DNA from: Chaetorhynchus papuensis
Taxonomy: Eukaryota > Chordata > Aves > Passeriformes > Rhipiduridae
DNA: 64,000 nt
Reading direction: 5' to 3'
Assembly (NCBI GenBank): GCA_013396525.1
Contig: VWYX01000082.1
Span: 1,148,897-1,212,896, forward strand
Under the pieces are notes generated by a model, which saw only the letters and a program-made list of their open reading frames with translations, did no database searches and was not told where the DNA came from. Made by a program: the position numbers and the translations under genes. Each line of letters starts with the position of its first letter. The first letter of the stretch is position 1. Shown piece by piece: positions 23,727 to 37,000 of the stretch.

Positions 23727-26230
23727 CCGTTCTTATCTTAACCCTTGAGGTTTTAATTTTTTTCCTGATCCTCCTCCCCATCACACCATGGAGGGGCTGG
23801 GAAGTGGTACTTGATTACCCAACTGGGGTTAAATCACAACACCATAATTCTTTATTTTGTGGTCCATCATGCAACCTGACTTCAGTTACACAAAGTTATG
23901 GTAGGTAGTTTAGTCTATAAATATGCTTAAAAATTGAACTTACCCCACCTGCTTCTTACACTGCTTGAAAACTCAAATTCTGACTGCTTCATGTCATCTG
24001 TTATAGATACTATCAAAGTGCTTCTATGAATTTAATTAATAAGGTAACAGTTAAACACTGTTCCAACTGTCTTTGAATAGGTAGTACAACAGAAGTTTCA
24101 GTTGATCTATAGAGATAAAAAAGGTATCTAAATAAATTATACAGTAATAATAGAGTTAATTTTGAAAGTTGGGAGGGTTTTGCTTAAAATATTCCGTAAA
24201 GGAAGAATTGTTTTTTATACTTTGCATATTTTGGTAAAATAACTTTAAACGAAATATTTGATGTATTCGTAGTGAAGGATAATCGAACAGCATCACATAC
24301 ATTGAGTCACTAGGGTGGAATCACAGTACTTTTGGAAATTCTGGAACAAAATGTATTCTAAGTCAGAAATAAAGAAAAAAGAATTTAAAAGATATGGATT
24401 TTATAAGTGTGTAAATTCATCTGTGCGTAACAAGGAATTCGGAAATTGGGAGTTATCAGAACTCAGAAATACCAGGTGTCAGTACATTTGGGTTTTTTAT
24501 AAATCTGTCTGATTTCCCCTTTGCTTCTCCTTCCTTGCTGTTGTTCTTTTTGTTTTTGCAGCTTTTCCAAAATATTTCTAAGGAACGTGTATCAGCATGC
24601 ATTATATTGATGGGTGTAAATTGCAACTTCATTTTAACCCTGCATCTGTTGGAAATGCACTGCACAATTGCCTAATTGCCACAATTGCCACAATTACTCC
24701 CCTGCCTGTGTACTTACAGCACTCAGCTTCTTGTAGCTTTTACAGTCAAATGTAGTCGAGCCCTTATGCTTGCTTTTCTATACTAGTAGTACTTGAAAAA
24801 GCCTGTGTTTAACAGTGATCTCTGGTCCACCATCACATTCCAGCTAGTTTATTCTTCTCATATATAATTTGAGGAGTATTTTCTCTTTAGCTTAAATGCT
24901 GTATCATGTTTAACTTCTCTTTTCTTTGTTTAGTACTTCATTTTTCATGTGACTCCCAAAATTACTACTTCTGTTAGGCCATGGCCATCATGCCCTTTCC
25001 TGGAGCAAGTATTTATGTGCAGCCTGAAACAAGTGTTTATGGTGATCAATAGGCTTCAGGAGCTTCCAGCTCCTTCTCCTACTAGGTATGTGGGTGCTGT
25101 TCCTTCATGTTACCAAGTGGTCAAGTACTTTGAGTGCTGCCACTTGGACTCAGTGTGGACTGTGAAAATGCATTTGCTCAACGTGACCACAAAGCAGACA
25201 GCTCCACTACCAACTGCAAGGTGTGTGTCTGTGTCAGCACTGGGAGTGCAAACTTGTTACTTATATTGAAAACTGTTTTTTCAGAGCTGTTAAAATTGAA
25301 AAATATAGATATAAATAGACTGCTAATGTGTTCAGCATGCATGTATCTTTCATGGATCTTTCAGCGGTTCTCATCTTCATGTTCTTTGTTACTTCTTTTC
25401 AGAGCTCTCCAGTACTTGGAGAGCTGGCAGATAAACAGCACTTGTAGCATTCTCTCTGCTTCTGTGCTAGAGAATTAAACATTCTTGTGTGGCAAGAGAA
25501 AGAGCACAAATTCTGTGAGCACTGTACTACTTTCAGAGCCTAAACAAATATGGTAGGACCTTATCAGTCAGTCCTGCAGCCATTCCTTACCTGCCCGTAC
25601 TGTTTAGTTTACTGCAAAATTAAAAATGTGATTTGGGAAGAGGGCCTTTGTGTTCTACAACATTCCCTCTGTGGGGAAAAGAAGATGAGTGCATGCACAC
25701 TTAGAGAAACTGCCTGAAAAGAAGCCTTGTTTTAGACTATCCCAGTTTCTTTATCTGTCAAGATAAATGAAGATTTTTTTTTGCAGGCAGAATGCTGGTG
25801 TCTGACACTAAAGCTGCTATTACATACAACAATATTCCAAGACAGAAGGTTCTCTTTTTAGTGTGGTACTCATGAAATGACAACTGCTCCCCAGTTGCAT
25901 CTTCATGGAGTACTCTGTTATCCTATCAACCAAGACTTTCCCCACTTTTGCAAGACCATAAAGAAGAGAGAGGAAGGCAGGGAAAGAAGTTTGTCTCCAA
26001 ACTGGCTTTGCAGCTAAGCTGAAAATATTATTTTGCTTTCTTTGGAAGGTAGAGAGGGACTTAATGTAGCTCTAACCCTTCACAGTTTGTGGACAAGCCT
26101 TCCTCTTCTTTGGAAAAACCTGGACGCTGCTGCTAACCTTATTAGCAGAAGCAGGTCAGATGCCTATGGTGACAGACAGAGGTAATGGATAGCAGTGGTT
26201 CCTGACAGAGCTGAGTGATGCTGGGATGCT

Positions 26231-26270
26231 GCTGGGGCTGCACATCCCCTGCTGGGGCTGCACATCCCCT
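26231..26270. repeat. Tandem duplication of a 20-bp unit
   Basis: gctggggctgcacatcccct occurs twice in direct succession, identical in all 20 bases, followed by gct of a third start. It is a small local duplication. Confidence 0.95.
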
Positions 26271-28532
26271 GCTCCACTGGCCCCTTGCCTGCAGCACATC
26301 TCTGAGGAGAGACAGGGGTGTGTACAGTGTGCTAGTAGGTGTTCTGTTGGAGAAAACAAGTGGTTCCACGTTGAGTTGTGGTTTCTTTCACAGGCTAATC
26401 TAATAGTATTATGTAAATCTCTTTCTGTTGGATTAGTGTAACTTTAAAAAGGGAAGTAGTCAAACAAATAGTAAAAGTAGTTGAATCTCAGTACATTGTG
26501 TTTTCAGAGCTGTGTACTGAATATCAAATTTTTAAATAGGAAGAAAGTGCCTACATGTCAGAAACATACCCAGGTATCTTATTACTCTGATGACAACTTA
26601 ATGCCTTTTCCTTACTCCTATTTCCTACTCCCATTAAACTCTGGAATGCAGAAGATGGCATGGAAAATTGCCCCATTCTTGACCTGTTGTGGCAATAACG
26701 TCTAGAAAATTGGAACCTGGGGGTTACTGGGACAGCTGACCAGCTCTGTGTCCAGCTTAGAATTCTTTAAATGGGTTCTTGGGGCAAGAATTTTACTCCT
26801 CACAGAAGAAACTAGTCAGGAAGGGCTGGTGCAGACAGCTGGGAGTGGGAGGGAATACAGGGTGTCGGCCACCCCTAATCACTGTCATCATCTTTGTGGA
26901 AAAAATGAAAGGACTTTTTTGTGTTTTCCCTTTGATTCTAAACCAACCGTCTCTGTATTTAAATCTTTCCTTAATTCATGCTAACGAGTAGTCGTTTTGT
27001 GATCCCACTAAGCCAGGACCAATAAAAGTTGACATATAGGTGTTTTGTTGGTGCTTCCATCCCCTATCTGCATAACTTCTGCTTATACATATATTTATTG
27101 TAAAGGGCAGTGTGTCTCATGATGTAAAAAGGATGCAGAAATGTCATGATTAGGTAATGGGTAAGTACTTGTTCTGAACTGAGTCTGAGAAATCGCTGGA
27201 TGTGGAGGTATGCCAAATGTCCCAAAAAGAGCAGGCTTAGGGTAGTAATTAAGTGCCGGTTGAGTAAGAATTACAAGATCACAAAACAAATTACTATTAT
27301 TAGCAGAAGTATTTGTTCTTACATCAAGCTGTCATCCTGCCTTGCTGTTTAACCTGATTCTGCCACGTGGAAAAAAAATTATGTCAGATACTTTATTTTT
27401 GGGGAGAGGGTACGGGGTGATGGTGTCATTTTCTCCTAAAATGGCAGTCATTTTTTGACTCCACGTGCTTTAAATCAAACCTACAAAAGCAAGAGAACTT
27501 AAAATCTGAAGGGCTTTTCTGGCTTTGGAGATGCTGTATGAATGAATGCTGAATCTGAAAATTTAGGATCTGTGGGAGGATATTACTGGATATTCTGTCA
27601 ATGTTAGCCCGTGCAAATCTGGTTCATGTCAGCTTGTTGCTGCAGTTCTACAAGGGGAAGCCCAGTAAATACCCTTTGATTTACACATCTCCTCTGCTTT
27701 TAAAGCAGGAGTTTAGAGAGAGTTGTAAAATGGTGTGGCTTAGGGATCCCAGGCATGAAACAGCCCCTTTGATTGCAGCTTAAGTGTGATCTGCGTGTAC
27801 AGCGTTTAATAACAAACAGCTAATTGTGCAGTTGTGTGCTGAATAAATACCACAACAGCAACAATAGAAGGTTATTTGGTGTATAACTGGCACTTACCCA
27901 TGATACTTGTTAGTTGATAACTTTCTTACAATCTTAAGCAGTGTCACAGATTTTTGGAGCCTCACATCCGGTGAACTGTGGATGAGACCAGTGTTTAAAG
28001 TCATGTGGTTTTAAACAATGTGTTGGACTTCTGATAACACTTTTCTATTGAATAGTGATAGATCAGGGCATCCTTCCAACAGGTTGTTGTGGACAGAGGA
28101 AATAGTGAAAGACTGAAAAAAACAAATTACATATCTCAGACAAGCAAGAGAGAGGTTATCTACTTGTCTTACACAGCCCCCTTTTTCCAGTAGGTCAACC
28201 ACATGCTCTAACATCATAGTTGACCTATTGCCAAAATAAGATTAAACAGTCTTAGCCTTAAAGGCATCGGAAGCATGAAATGGCTTTGGGGAATGATGTA
28301 ATTCAGATATGAATAATACCATGGAAAAATCATCAACACAGACAACTCTTAATCCCCACCAACTTTTATAATTAAATCTTCTCAGATATCAGAATACATT
28401 GTATGTCTGTGTAGTTCAGATTTATGTTTTTACTTTTTTACTTAAGAGCTGATGTTAGATGTAATTTTGGTTTTAATATTATATTTTGGGGTTTGTTGTT
28501 TCTGGGTTTGTTTAATTTTCATTGTAGGAACT

Positions 28533-28578
28533 GGGGGTGGTGGTGGGGGGTGTGTTATGGGTTGGGTATGGGGGAGGG
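28533..28578 (+). other. G-quadruplex-prone tract
   Basis: A run of G-tracts on the plus (sense) strand. The core at 28559-28578 reads gggttgggtatgggggaggg: four tracts of at least three G with loops of 2, 3 and 1. More G-tracts precede it at 28532-28550. The motif would be in the DAPK1 pre-mRNA as well as in the DNA. Confidence 0.7.
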
Positions 28579-30779
28579 TTGTTGCTGTTTTGTTTTGTTT
28601 TGTTGATTTTCCATAATGCAGTAGCTTTTGCTAAACTTACAGGCTGAGCATCGATAAGAAAGTGGTTAGCCATGCAGCATTCAAGTCAGTGGATGAATCA
28701 TAAGCAGAAATATTTTTCTTCCTCTATCAGGCAGTTTAGACTTCTAGCCTGAAAGCCAGCCAAGTGGTCAAAACACAGCAGCAGCTTTTGACTTCCGTGT
28801 GGTCCATGAGCTTGAGTTTGGAGTTGTGATGATGTCTACATGTGTCTACTGCTTCACTCTGTTGTTTCTCTGAAACTGTGAATTTTCTGCAAAAGTGACT
28901 GCTTTTTAAATAAAGCTTTGTATCTCTGTGGAGATGTGCATGCTGTGGGGGAGAGTGTGAGACAATCACTTGCTTTTCTCCCTGGAAGCAAGAGCCAGAA
29001 AGGCTGTGTTTCCAATTCAGCTGTGAAAATACCTCTGCTCTGGCAGTGCAAAATTGCTCATACCTTGGAGATCAAACTCAGAGGCACTGTTGTGGAAAAA
29101 GTTTTTGCAAAATTGGACTGAATCAGGCAGAGAAGGCTGGTGAACCTTAGGACATTTTGTCTGTCTCTCTGCTGCCGGTTTAGGATGACACAGGTATTCT
29201 AGAGGTCTGTGCTTTCTCTTTCAGTCCCATATGATTGTCTTACGTGTCAAAGAGCATCTCTGATGACACTAGCAGGTCCTCCAAGCCTATGTGCGATGGA
29301 GTAGAGGATATGGTGCGGTCTGAAGCACTGCTCTGTCCACTGCAGTTTGTAATAATATTGTGGGGGTCCCCATATGGTAAATCTGATCTTTGAAAACTTT
29401 GTGTGGAATTGGGGGCGGGTGGCATTTAAGGCAAAGTTATTTTTCACGTGACATAACATCTTCTCACAAGTTCATGAATTGATTTCATTAAACAGTGAAG
29501 AATGAAACTTGAATGATGATCATAATACTGAAATGAATATAAACCTCAACTTAAGACTGTTGACTTAAGACTTCTCTCAAAGTTTAATTCTCTCACTACC
29601 CATGGCTGCATTCAAAGATTTCCCAGGTGGTGGTGCCTACTCTAGAGTGTCTTTCTAGGAGTTCACAGGAGGGGTCCTGTCTTTGCCCTGCCTTCTACGA
29701 GTGACAGTCTTGTAGCCTTGCCCAACTGCATGTCCCCAGTTCAAGACAGTTTGTCACTCAAGGTATTGTGTGGGGTCAGAGTAGCAATGGTGGCATGAAA
29801 TGAGTAGCTCTGGATATTATACAGCTGTTCAAGTAGTCAAACCTACTAGGGCTAGCTCTGACTTAACTGCTGTTCTAAGTCTGGTTTAGAGAACAGCTCT
29901 TCTTCAGTTAACAGGGTGGGCTAGCTTCAAAAACTGGTCTCATTAGTATCATTCTGTAATTCTGTGATTCCTTCATGTGGTGAAAAAAGCAGGAACAGAA
30001 TTTCTAGAAAATCCTCAGCAAGAGATTAGGGAAACTTAAAAAACAGTTTTAGAAATCCTTTTCTTGCTTTAACTCAGCATTGGACTCCTGGAGATATCTG
30101 ATCTCGATCAGGGTGTACACCTAGCAACAGCAGGCTTGTACATCAATGGTAGTGTGCTGGAGTCAGCAGCTAACTGGAGTTTCTTCTGGTTTGTAAGACA
30201 AACACAGCTTTTTGTTTCTCAGTGCCTCCATACTTACATTCCAACTTGTACTTAACAAGATGATACAGTTACAGTAATTATTGATACTATTGTATTTAGT
30301 CAGTGTTTTAAAAATCCAAAGCAGTGTCATGAAACTCAGTTTTGTTTTAAAAACTTTTTAAAAAACCAAACTTTAGGATAGAATAAAGTGAATATTGGCA
30401 AATCATACAGATTGTAAGAAACTACAAATTCTCCCACCTGCAGAAGAAAAAATACTCAACTTACATATGGAAGGAGAAATCCAGCAACCATTACTTTGGT
30501 CCAGTAATCCCCAATCCAGTGGTCCTCACTGATAAGGTGTTACCTTTTACTTACAGACGTGCTGAAACGTGTGCATTTGTGTGATACAAAAGCCATATCT
30601 TAAATTACCTTTCCTGCTCTTCTAGGTTTTTTTTTCAGGTATTGTTTTAGGTGGCATAAAAATAAGCAATATACTTTAGTCAAGCAGAGTTAAAAGCTGA
30701 TTTCCCCCACCACAGTAAACAGGCTACTCTTAACTCTAAAGTTTCTTGAACTGAACACCCATTATCTCTTTATTTTTAG

Positions 30780-31001
30780 TGGGCAGTTTGCCGTAGTGAA
30801 AAAATGCCGCGAGAAAAGTACCGGCCAGCAGTTTGCAGCAAAATTCATCAAGAAACGGAGAACGAAATCCAGCCGTCGTGGAGTGAGCCGGGAAGACATC
30901 GAGCGAGAAGTTGGCATACTGAAAGAGATTCGGCACCCTAATGTGATTACGCTTCATGACGTCTATGAGAACAAAACAGATGTCATTCTCATTCTGGAAC
31001 T
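30780..31001 (+). CDS. DAPK1: DAPK1 exon: kinase N-lobe (residues ~22-95)
   Basis: 222 nt, entering with one base that completes a Ser codon and leaving with two bases of Leu95. It begins with the last Gly of the glycine-rich loop (GQFAVVKK). It contains the ATP-anchoring Lys42 (aaa at 30841-30843, in AAKFIK), the basic loop KKRRTKSSRRG (residues 45-55) that is a fingerprint of the DAPK family, and the αC glutamate Glu64 in DIEREV. The acceptor is tatttttag and the donor is gtaagt. The first two glycine-loop residues and the start codon must lie in an upstream exon outside the window. Small differences from the human protein, as I remember it, include Gly66 for Ser and Arg for Gln before HPNV. 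Confidence 0.97.
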
Positions 31002-34000
31002 GTAAGTAACCCTAGAGACCCATGGAGGAATAGCAGAATGTTTGTTTCTTTGGTTTTTTTTAACCAGACACTTTGGGAATTGCAGTGATTTAATGGAAGT
31101 TCCTTATCACCCCAAAAGAAAATAGATAATAGCCTTAGAAATCTTCATTTCTAAGTCATTGTTGTAGCTTCCTGATTTCTACACGTATTTTTCACTCTGA
31201 ATGCACTACAAAGTTTTAAAAAAAACCAGCATCTTTAGGATTTTTTTTTTTTTCTTATTGTTACTTTAATCACTGTTGATGTTATGGATCCAGAAGAATA
31301 GCCTGGAACTAAATAATCTGATTTGAAGATAAGAGCAGAGGACAATAGAGATTCTAAGTGAAGATTAGTTTAGCAAATTTTACTGTGTTTTGTGTTGGTG
31401 TAAAGTGGCCTCAGTGAATGCTTTTTCTCTTTTTCTAATGCACGTAAAACAGAACAGAATTTTTCCAGTTCTCTCTTGTTGAAATGAGAACGGAACTTTC
31501 ACATTGTTTCATACTGGTTTAGTTCCCAGTTTTTCATCCAATGTCATTGCTAATAGATTGAGGTAGATATGTCAGCAGAGACTACTTCTGCATTTTTTCA
31601 AGTCTGGCTTCCTGTTTCTCAAACACTGCAGTTGTAGGAGTTAAGCACTATTCACTTGTTCGGAGTTTGTCCATGCCTGCTGCTGGAATGTGCATGTCTT
31701 TCATCGATTGCATGCCTGGCACTTTATTATTGCCATACTTGGTCTGTAGCAGTTAACCATGCTTTAGAGTTAGTATTTCATGCAAGCAGAAATACTTGGT
31801 ACCGGAACCTTGGGCAGCACTTGTACCTTTTTCTTGTCTGTTCATGTGGTTTTTCTTGTGTAGGTTATGTCTTCCTGTTTACTAGCTTTGATAAATGGTA
31901 TTTCTGCTAACCTTATAAAGATGCTTCAGTTTTGCATGGTTTCAGTAACATGTAGGTTTGCAGTATAGATTTAAAAAGAAAACTGGGAAGTAACTTTGGG
32001 AGTTTCATCTTTCCATCATATATGGTCTATTTATGTATGATAATACTTTGTTATGCTTTTGCAAACATATTTTTACATTTTTAGTCCAGCGTGTGATGGT
32101 TTATTGTAATAGTTGTAGTCTGGCTTGGTTTTTTAGTTCCAGTTGTATACACTTGTGTTAGTTTGCCAAATTTGGACAATTTAAACAAGTATTTTTTTCC
32201 AAACTAAATTTTCATCCTGTATAATGAAAAAGTTCTTTATATCCTTACTGCTTCTGGGTTTTGCTCAGAATCCTTTGAAGTGCGACGTGAATACACAGCA
32301 AAATTAGTGCGACGCTTTTTCCTCTCCCCACCTGATGCTAAGTCTCCCGTTCTCTTGCCCTGTAGCCTTAGTGTCAAGTACTGCTGCTTCTGCAGCTCCT
32401 TCTGCTCTGTTATCTGTCCAAATGACATCAGGCCAGTGTCTGTGCTTGAAAGCTGTGAGGGAGACTTGGTAATCCTAACAGTGGTAGGAGGAACGGGACT
32501 ATTCCACCCGCCCCCACTTTGCACATGGAATAGGAGCCCTTTTGGCAGCAAGGCTGCTGTGTGTGTGTCACTGTGTACACACTAGCGTCCATTGAGCAGA
32601 AGAATGACAATCTGCATATTTCATAAGCTTGATGGCATGAAGCTCAGCAAATTATTTGTGTTGCAATTTAGGTAATTGTTTTGTGAGGCCAGCAATCCCT
32701 GCGTAGTTTCAGTTGGAGATTTTTGTTTTCACTTTTCCAAACTGCTTTATGAGTCTTTCAAGTTGAAGAAGTGCTATCTTGGATATCACAAAGGTAATGC
32801 ATTTAATTATTTAGACAGTTGAAGAGGAAAAGATGACGTTAGCAATCCCTTTGTAAACTTGAATATGCTAACTGCTACAAAGTTTTGTAGTTCTCAAAAT
32901 CACCGTGATGTTACATAAAGCTGTTGAAAAGACAGGATTGTAATTTTAATCACATGTTTAGACATTAAATATGTAATCCTTTTTCTCTAATGTTCTAATA
33001 TTCACATTTTTCCTAGGGACCTACCCTCTTGAACAAGTCTTTGTTCTTACAGAACAGTTTCATGTGAACAGAAGTAAAGCTGCGATCTCATTAAATAACC
33101 TATTTTGCTATCCTCAGAATCTACCCTAAGTGTCCATTTTCCATTCTGATTAGGACATAGTGTTCTGTTCTGGCTACAATAATGAGGCAGTATACCACAC
33201 AGAGACACAATTTTGTATAACTGAGCAATTGCAGCTGCCCTTTTGTTGCCATATGTCAACATGCACAGTCCCAGGGCAACAGGGTCTGTGGCCTGCTCAC
33301 TATTGATTTTTATTTTCTGCTTCAGCAAGAGGTTTGCTATATGGCATACAGCCTCCTAGACATTTTCTGCCTTACTAATTGGCAGTTTCTCAGCGGTGAG
33401 CAATTGACTGGGCAAGGGGGAATCGCATCAGACTGAAAGATGGTAGGCTTAGGTTGGATATTAGAAAGAAATTCTTTACTGTGAGTGTGGTGAGGCACTG
33501 GAACAGGTTGCCCAGAGAAGTTCTGGGTCTCCATTAGTGGAAGTGCACAAGGCCAGGTTGGATGGAGCTCTGAGCAACTTAGCCTAGTGGGAGGTGACCC
33601 TGCCCATGGCAGGGGAGTTGGAGCTTGATGATCTTTAAGGTCCCTTCCAACACAAACCATTCTATGGGTCTATTCAAGGTCATGATTTATATGCAGGAAT
33701 ATGTGGGCAGTTGGTTAATTATTGCAATGGCAAGGTAGGTCCTCACAGCACAGAATACAAAACAGAGTGGCTTTATCCACCTAGGTGTTTGGAAGTTTTT
33801 CTTTCTACTACCAGATATCAGAAAACTGATCTACCAAAAAACCCAAGTTCTATGAAACATTTAATTTATGAAACTTTTAAAACCAAATCCTTCCTTAAAA
33901 GATTCACCAGCCATGCACAAGCATGAGATATCCTTGAAGAGCCTTACTTTATGGCAGTCTTTTGGTATCTTTAGACCACTCAGGCATATTTTCATAACTT

Positions 34001-37000
34001 TAGGTCTTAGTGACAGGTGTCTCCTTTCTTGACTTGGAAATAACCTTTTAAAATTCCCACTCTGTGGACTCTTTCGTCATCTTGAAAGGAATGTTATGCA
34101 TATTGCATACAAACTGGAAACCACTGTCTTTTCCTCATCTAACTTAAAACCTTAATAGTTTTCTTCTTTTTCTTTTTATCACACAAATAATGGAATTAGT
34201 CAGAATTTCGTAGTACTTTTTTCTATCCAGCTGCAGCAATTAGAGTCTGTTATATGTTAGCAGTACTAAGCTATTTCTAGTGAGCTCTGCTGAAGCCATC
34301 ATTTTTTCAGACTTCACAGACTAGAAAACACAGATGTCTCTGCACAGTGATAATTATTTTCTTTCCTCAAGCATGTTTTGCACCTACTTGGTTCCCCTTT
34401 TTCTGGCCTTGGATGCATAATTTCTCTCTTCCATTTAATTTTCTCTTCCACTTTATTATGTATTTAGACTGCAGACGTAAAAATGTACTCATTGTTTGGT
34501 TCTTTGTAGTGCCTTGGTTATGGTTTCTTGCTGCAACACAAAGAATAAATATTTTTATCCTGTATTGTATAATATTTCCTTAGAATTCACAAAAGCAATG
34601 CAAGTAGTCTCTTTTTTTAAAAAATGGCTTAATAGCAATACCTGACTCCTTTCAGTTGTGGAAGCTGTGGATGGAGTTAGGTATTCATACTTTTCTCTGC
34701 AAAAAGCAGAACTTCATTTCTGAATTTGAAATCTTAATTTAGGATGGTTAGCTCTTGTAGCATGGTTCTGAGTGATGATTATCTGTTTTACAAATTTTTA
34801 AAAAATAGAAAGCTTTGAAAATATTAGCGTGAAATGACATTAACTTAGAAGCATTTGTGCATTAAATATTAGGATTTATGCTTCATTTGAAAGCATAAAC
34901 TTTCTTTTAAACTTAGTCCTGTGCATCCCACTGTCTCTGAGTTTCTACTTTGTTGGTAGCTTCATATTATTAACCAAAACAGAACAGTGCAAGGAGAGGA
35001 TGATACATCCCTGTATAAGAATTATGACAATTTCACTAGTTGATTGTTGAAGAGTTAATAAGAGCAAATAATTATGAACTCTTTAAATTCCTCTACTATC
35101 TTATTGGGGCTTTAATTTAACTTTTTACAGTTATGCTCTGGAAAAGAAATACAGCCTGTCTTCCGGAGAAGCTTTAAGTCTTCACAGGGTTTCTTTATTT
35201 TTCAGTTATCTTTTGGTAGGAATACCCCAGAGATTTATGTTAGTTTTACCTGTAATTAAATAAAAAAGTTATTCTCCAGTGGCTTTGCACCGAAATTTGG
35301 GGAAGATTAAATAATTGGTGCTTCTGGGATGTTACAGGAGGTTAGCAAACCCTGTGACACTAATTTGTAGATCTTGTGCCACCTTTGGATTTCAAAATCC
35401 TGAATTCCAGGCCCACAGATAGATGCACAGAGAATATGTAGACAAGTTAGAACAAAGGCTTGACAAGGCAGAAAGAACAGGCTCAGAGCCGGTGTGACTC
35501 TGCCACACACTGAGCTCGTCTTGAAGGGAGAGTTGGTTTCTGTGTGCTGCAGTCCCTGAGCAAAATGCTTGGTCCTCTTGTTTGCTAAACCTGAATGCTC
35601 CTCATATATTAAATCTGAATGTTGTCGATGAGATCAAAATACTAAGGCACTCTCCTGGGCCAAAGTAACCACCCCTTGTATCCAGACTCTGGGCACTTAA
35701 GGAACTTCAGTGATGGAAACCTAAATACCAGCAGTGTTTGGGTGCAGGAAAGATTGAACAAGCCCCACCCTTAGTGGGACTTAACTGCTTAAATTATAGT
35801 CCAGGTTTTGGTATGTGTGTTCTGGCTGGGCATTGAGGCCAATGCTTCTTGTTCAGTATAACTGAAGAATTTAGGCACACGAAAGAGAGGATTTCATGGC
35901 AGTCGGTGTGTCTAATAGAAGCTGGACAAATGGAAATGAAAAGGTGTGGTGATGCTGCAACATGTCTTCATTTTTCTGGTAGCTAGATAAAGAAAAATTA
36001 AAGTGCAATGTTGTTCAGTCAGTAGGTAATTTAATGAGCTAGCAGCCCTGTTCTGCTCTTTCAAAATGTTTGGTACACTTTGTACTTCTGAGGAGTGGGT
36101 TGGTAACTGCACAATTCATAAAGGCAGTGAAATGAAGGATGAAAACCCCCTTATTCTTACATAAAACAGAAGTAGTAATATATGAATCTAGTCCTGGGCT
36201 GACAACTGCATGACTGGCTGTCATACAATACACATTTGACCACAGAATAGGGAAAACATTTATTTTACAAGTTGACAGAAGAAATGTTCGAACTAGAGAA
36301 GAATTTACATAATTTATCAAATTCATTCTGGTTTAAAACTGGAATAAATTGATGGCATGCTTCTTTAACTTAGTTTATGTTGTTTTGAAATCTAAGCAAG
36401 ATAAATGTTTCTTCCGGGGGATTGGGCCTAGATTTTGGGGTTTGTTTGTAGGTTTTTAAGTTCATTAGAAATCCTTAGATAATCATTAATTATCATTTAG
36501 GTGCTGTTGCATAATAAGCAGTGTAATTGTAGCATATGACTGAATCATTACGAGGTGACCACGCTGACTTTGAAGGTTAATTGATTCTAAGTTCCCTGAG
36601 TAGGTTCCCATAATGACTTCCTCTGAGATCTGGCGATAGTTCTGTTTCATAGTTAAGAAAGCCTGGCAATTTGCAAAAGCACTATCCAGAAATCTTTTTT
36701 CCATGGGCGTGATGTATTTTCTTTCCCAGAGGGAGGTGTGTGGGTTGCAATCACATCTGTCAACCTTCCTTTGGGAAGGCTGGGAAATGCTTTTACCACT
36801 ATTGCATTTTATAAGAAAGAATGAAGTCAACTGAAAGCTTTAATTTACTTCTCTCATTTCAGGAAAGCTAGCACTTCTGCCTAGAAATATCAGTGAAATA
36901 ACACGTACCAGATTAGCTCTTAGTGAATATGTTTTCACAAAATACTTCTAAAAACATGTGCTCTGCTACTTTAAAAGAATATAAAAGGTCATGTTATAAC

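Larger units (their letters stand above)
23255..23841 (+). mobile_element. Solo LTR of an ERVL-like endogenous retrovirus, sense orientation
   Basis: The order of blocks matches an avian ERVL LTR type known to me: ggatttagcttgaggataatg, ttcagcttctca, gcacaagaagctgggaggg, ggacagctgacc, then ggaatattccatac and a TATA box. After these come a pyrimidine-rich stretch, attaaaccgttcttatctt and the terminal ggggttaaatcacaaca. No internal retroviral sequence lies on either side, so this is a solo LTR left by recombination. The left edge is approximate. Short frames inside it are non-coding. Confidence 0.8.
23842..30779. other. Intronic DNA up to the first kinase exon, no gene seen
   Basis: AT-rich intron. 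It holds a duplicated 20-bp unit (26231-26270) and a G-rich tract (28533-28578). The acceptor region before 30780 (attatctctttatttttag) is a normal polypyrimidine tract and AG. I find no exon encoding the N-terminal residues of DAPK1 here or anywhere to the left, so that exon lies outside the window. Confidence 0.7.

Noticed and set aside
23388..23741. Open frames on both strands as small genes
   Set aside because: They lie inside the solo LTR and arise from its pyrimidine-rich and GC-rich parts.
29955..29972. Possible CR1 3' tail (attctgtaattctgtgatt)
   Set aside because: Only the tail-like octamers are present; the preceding sequence does not resemble the CR1 3' end well enough.
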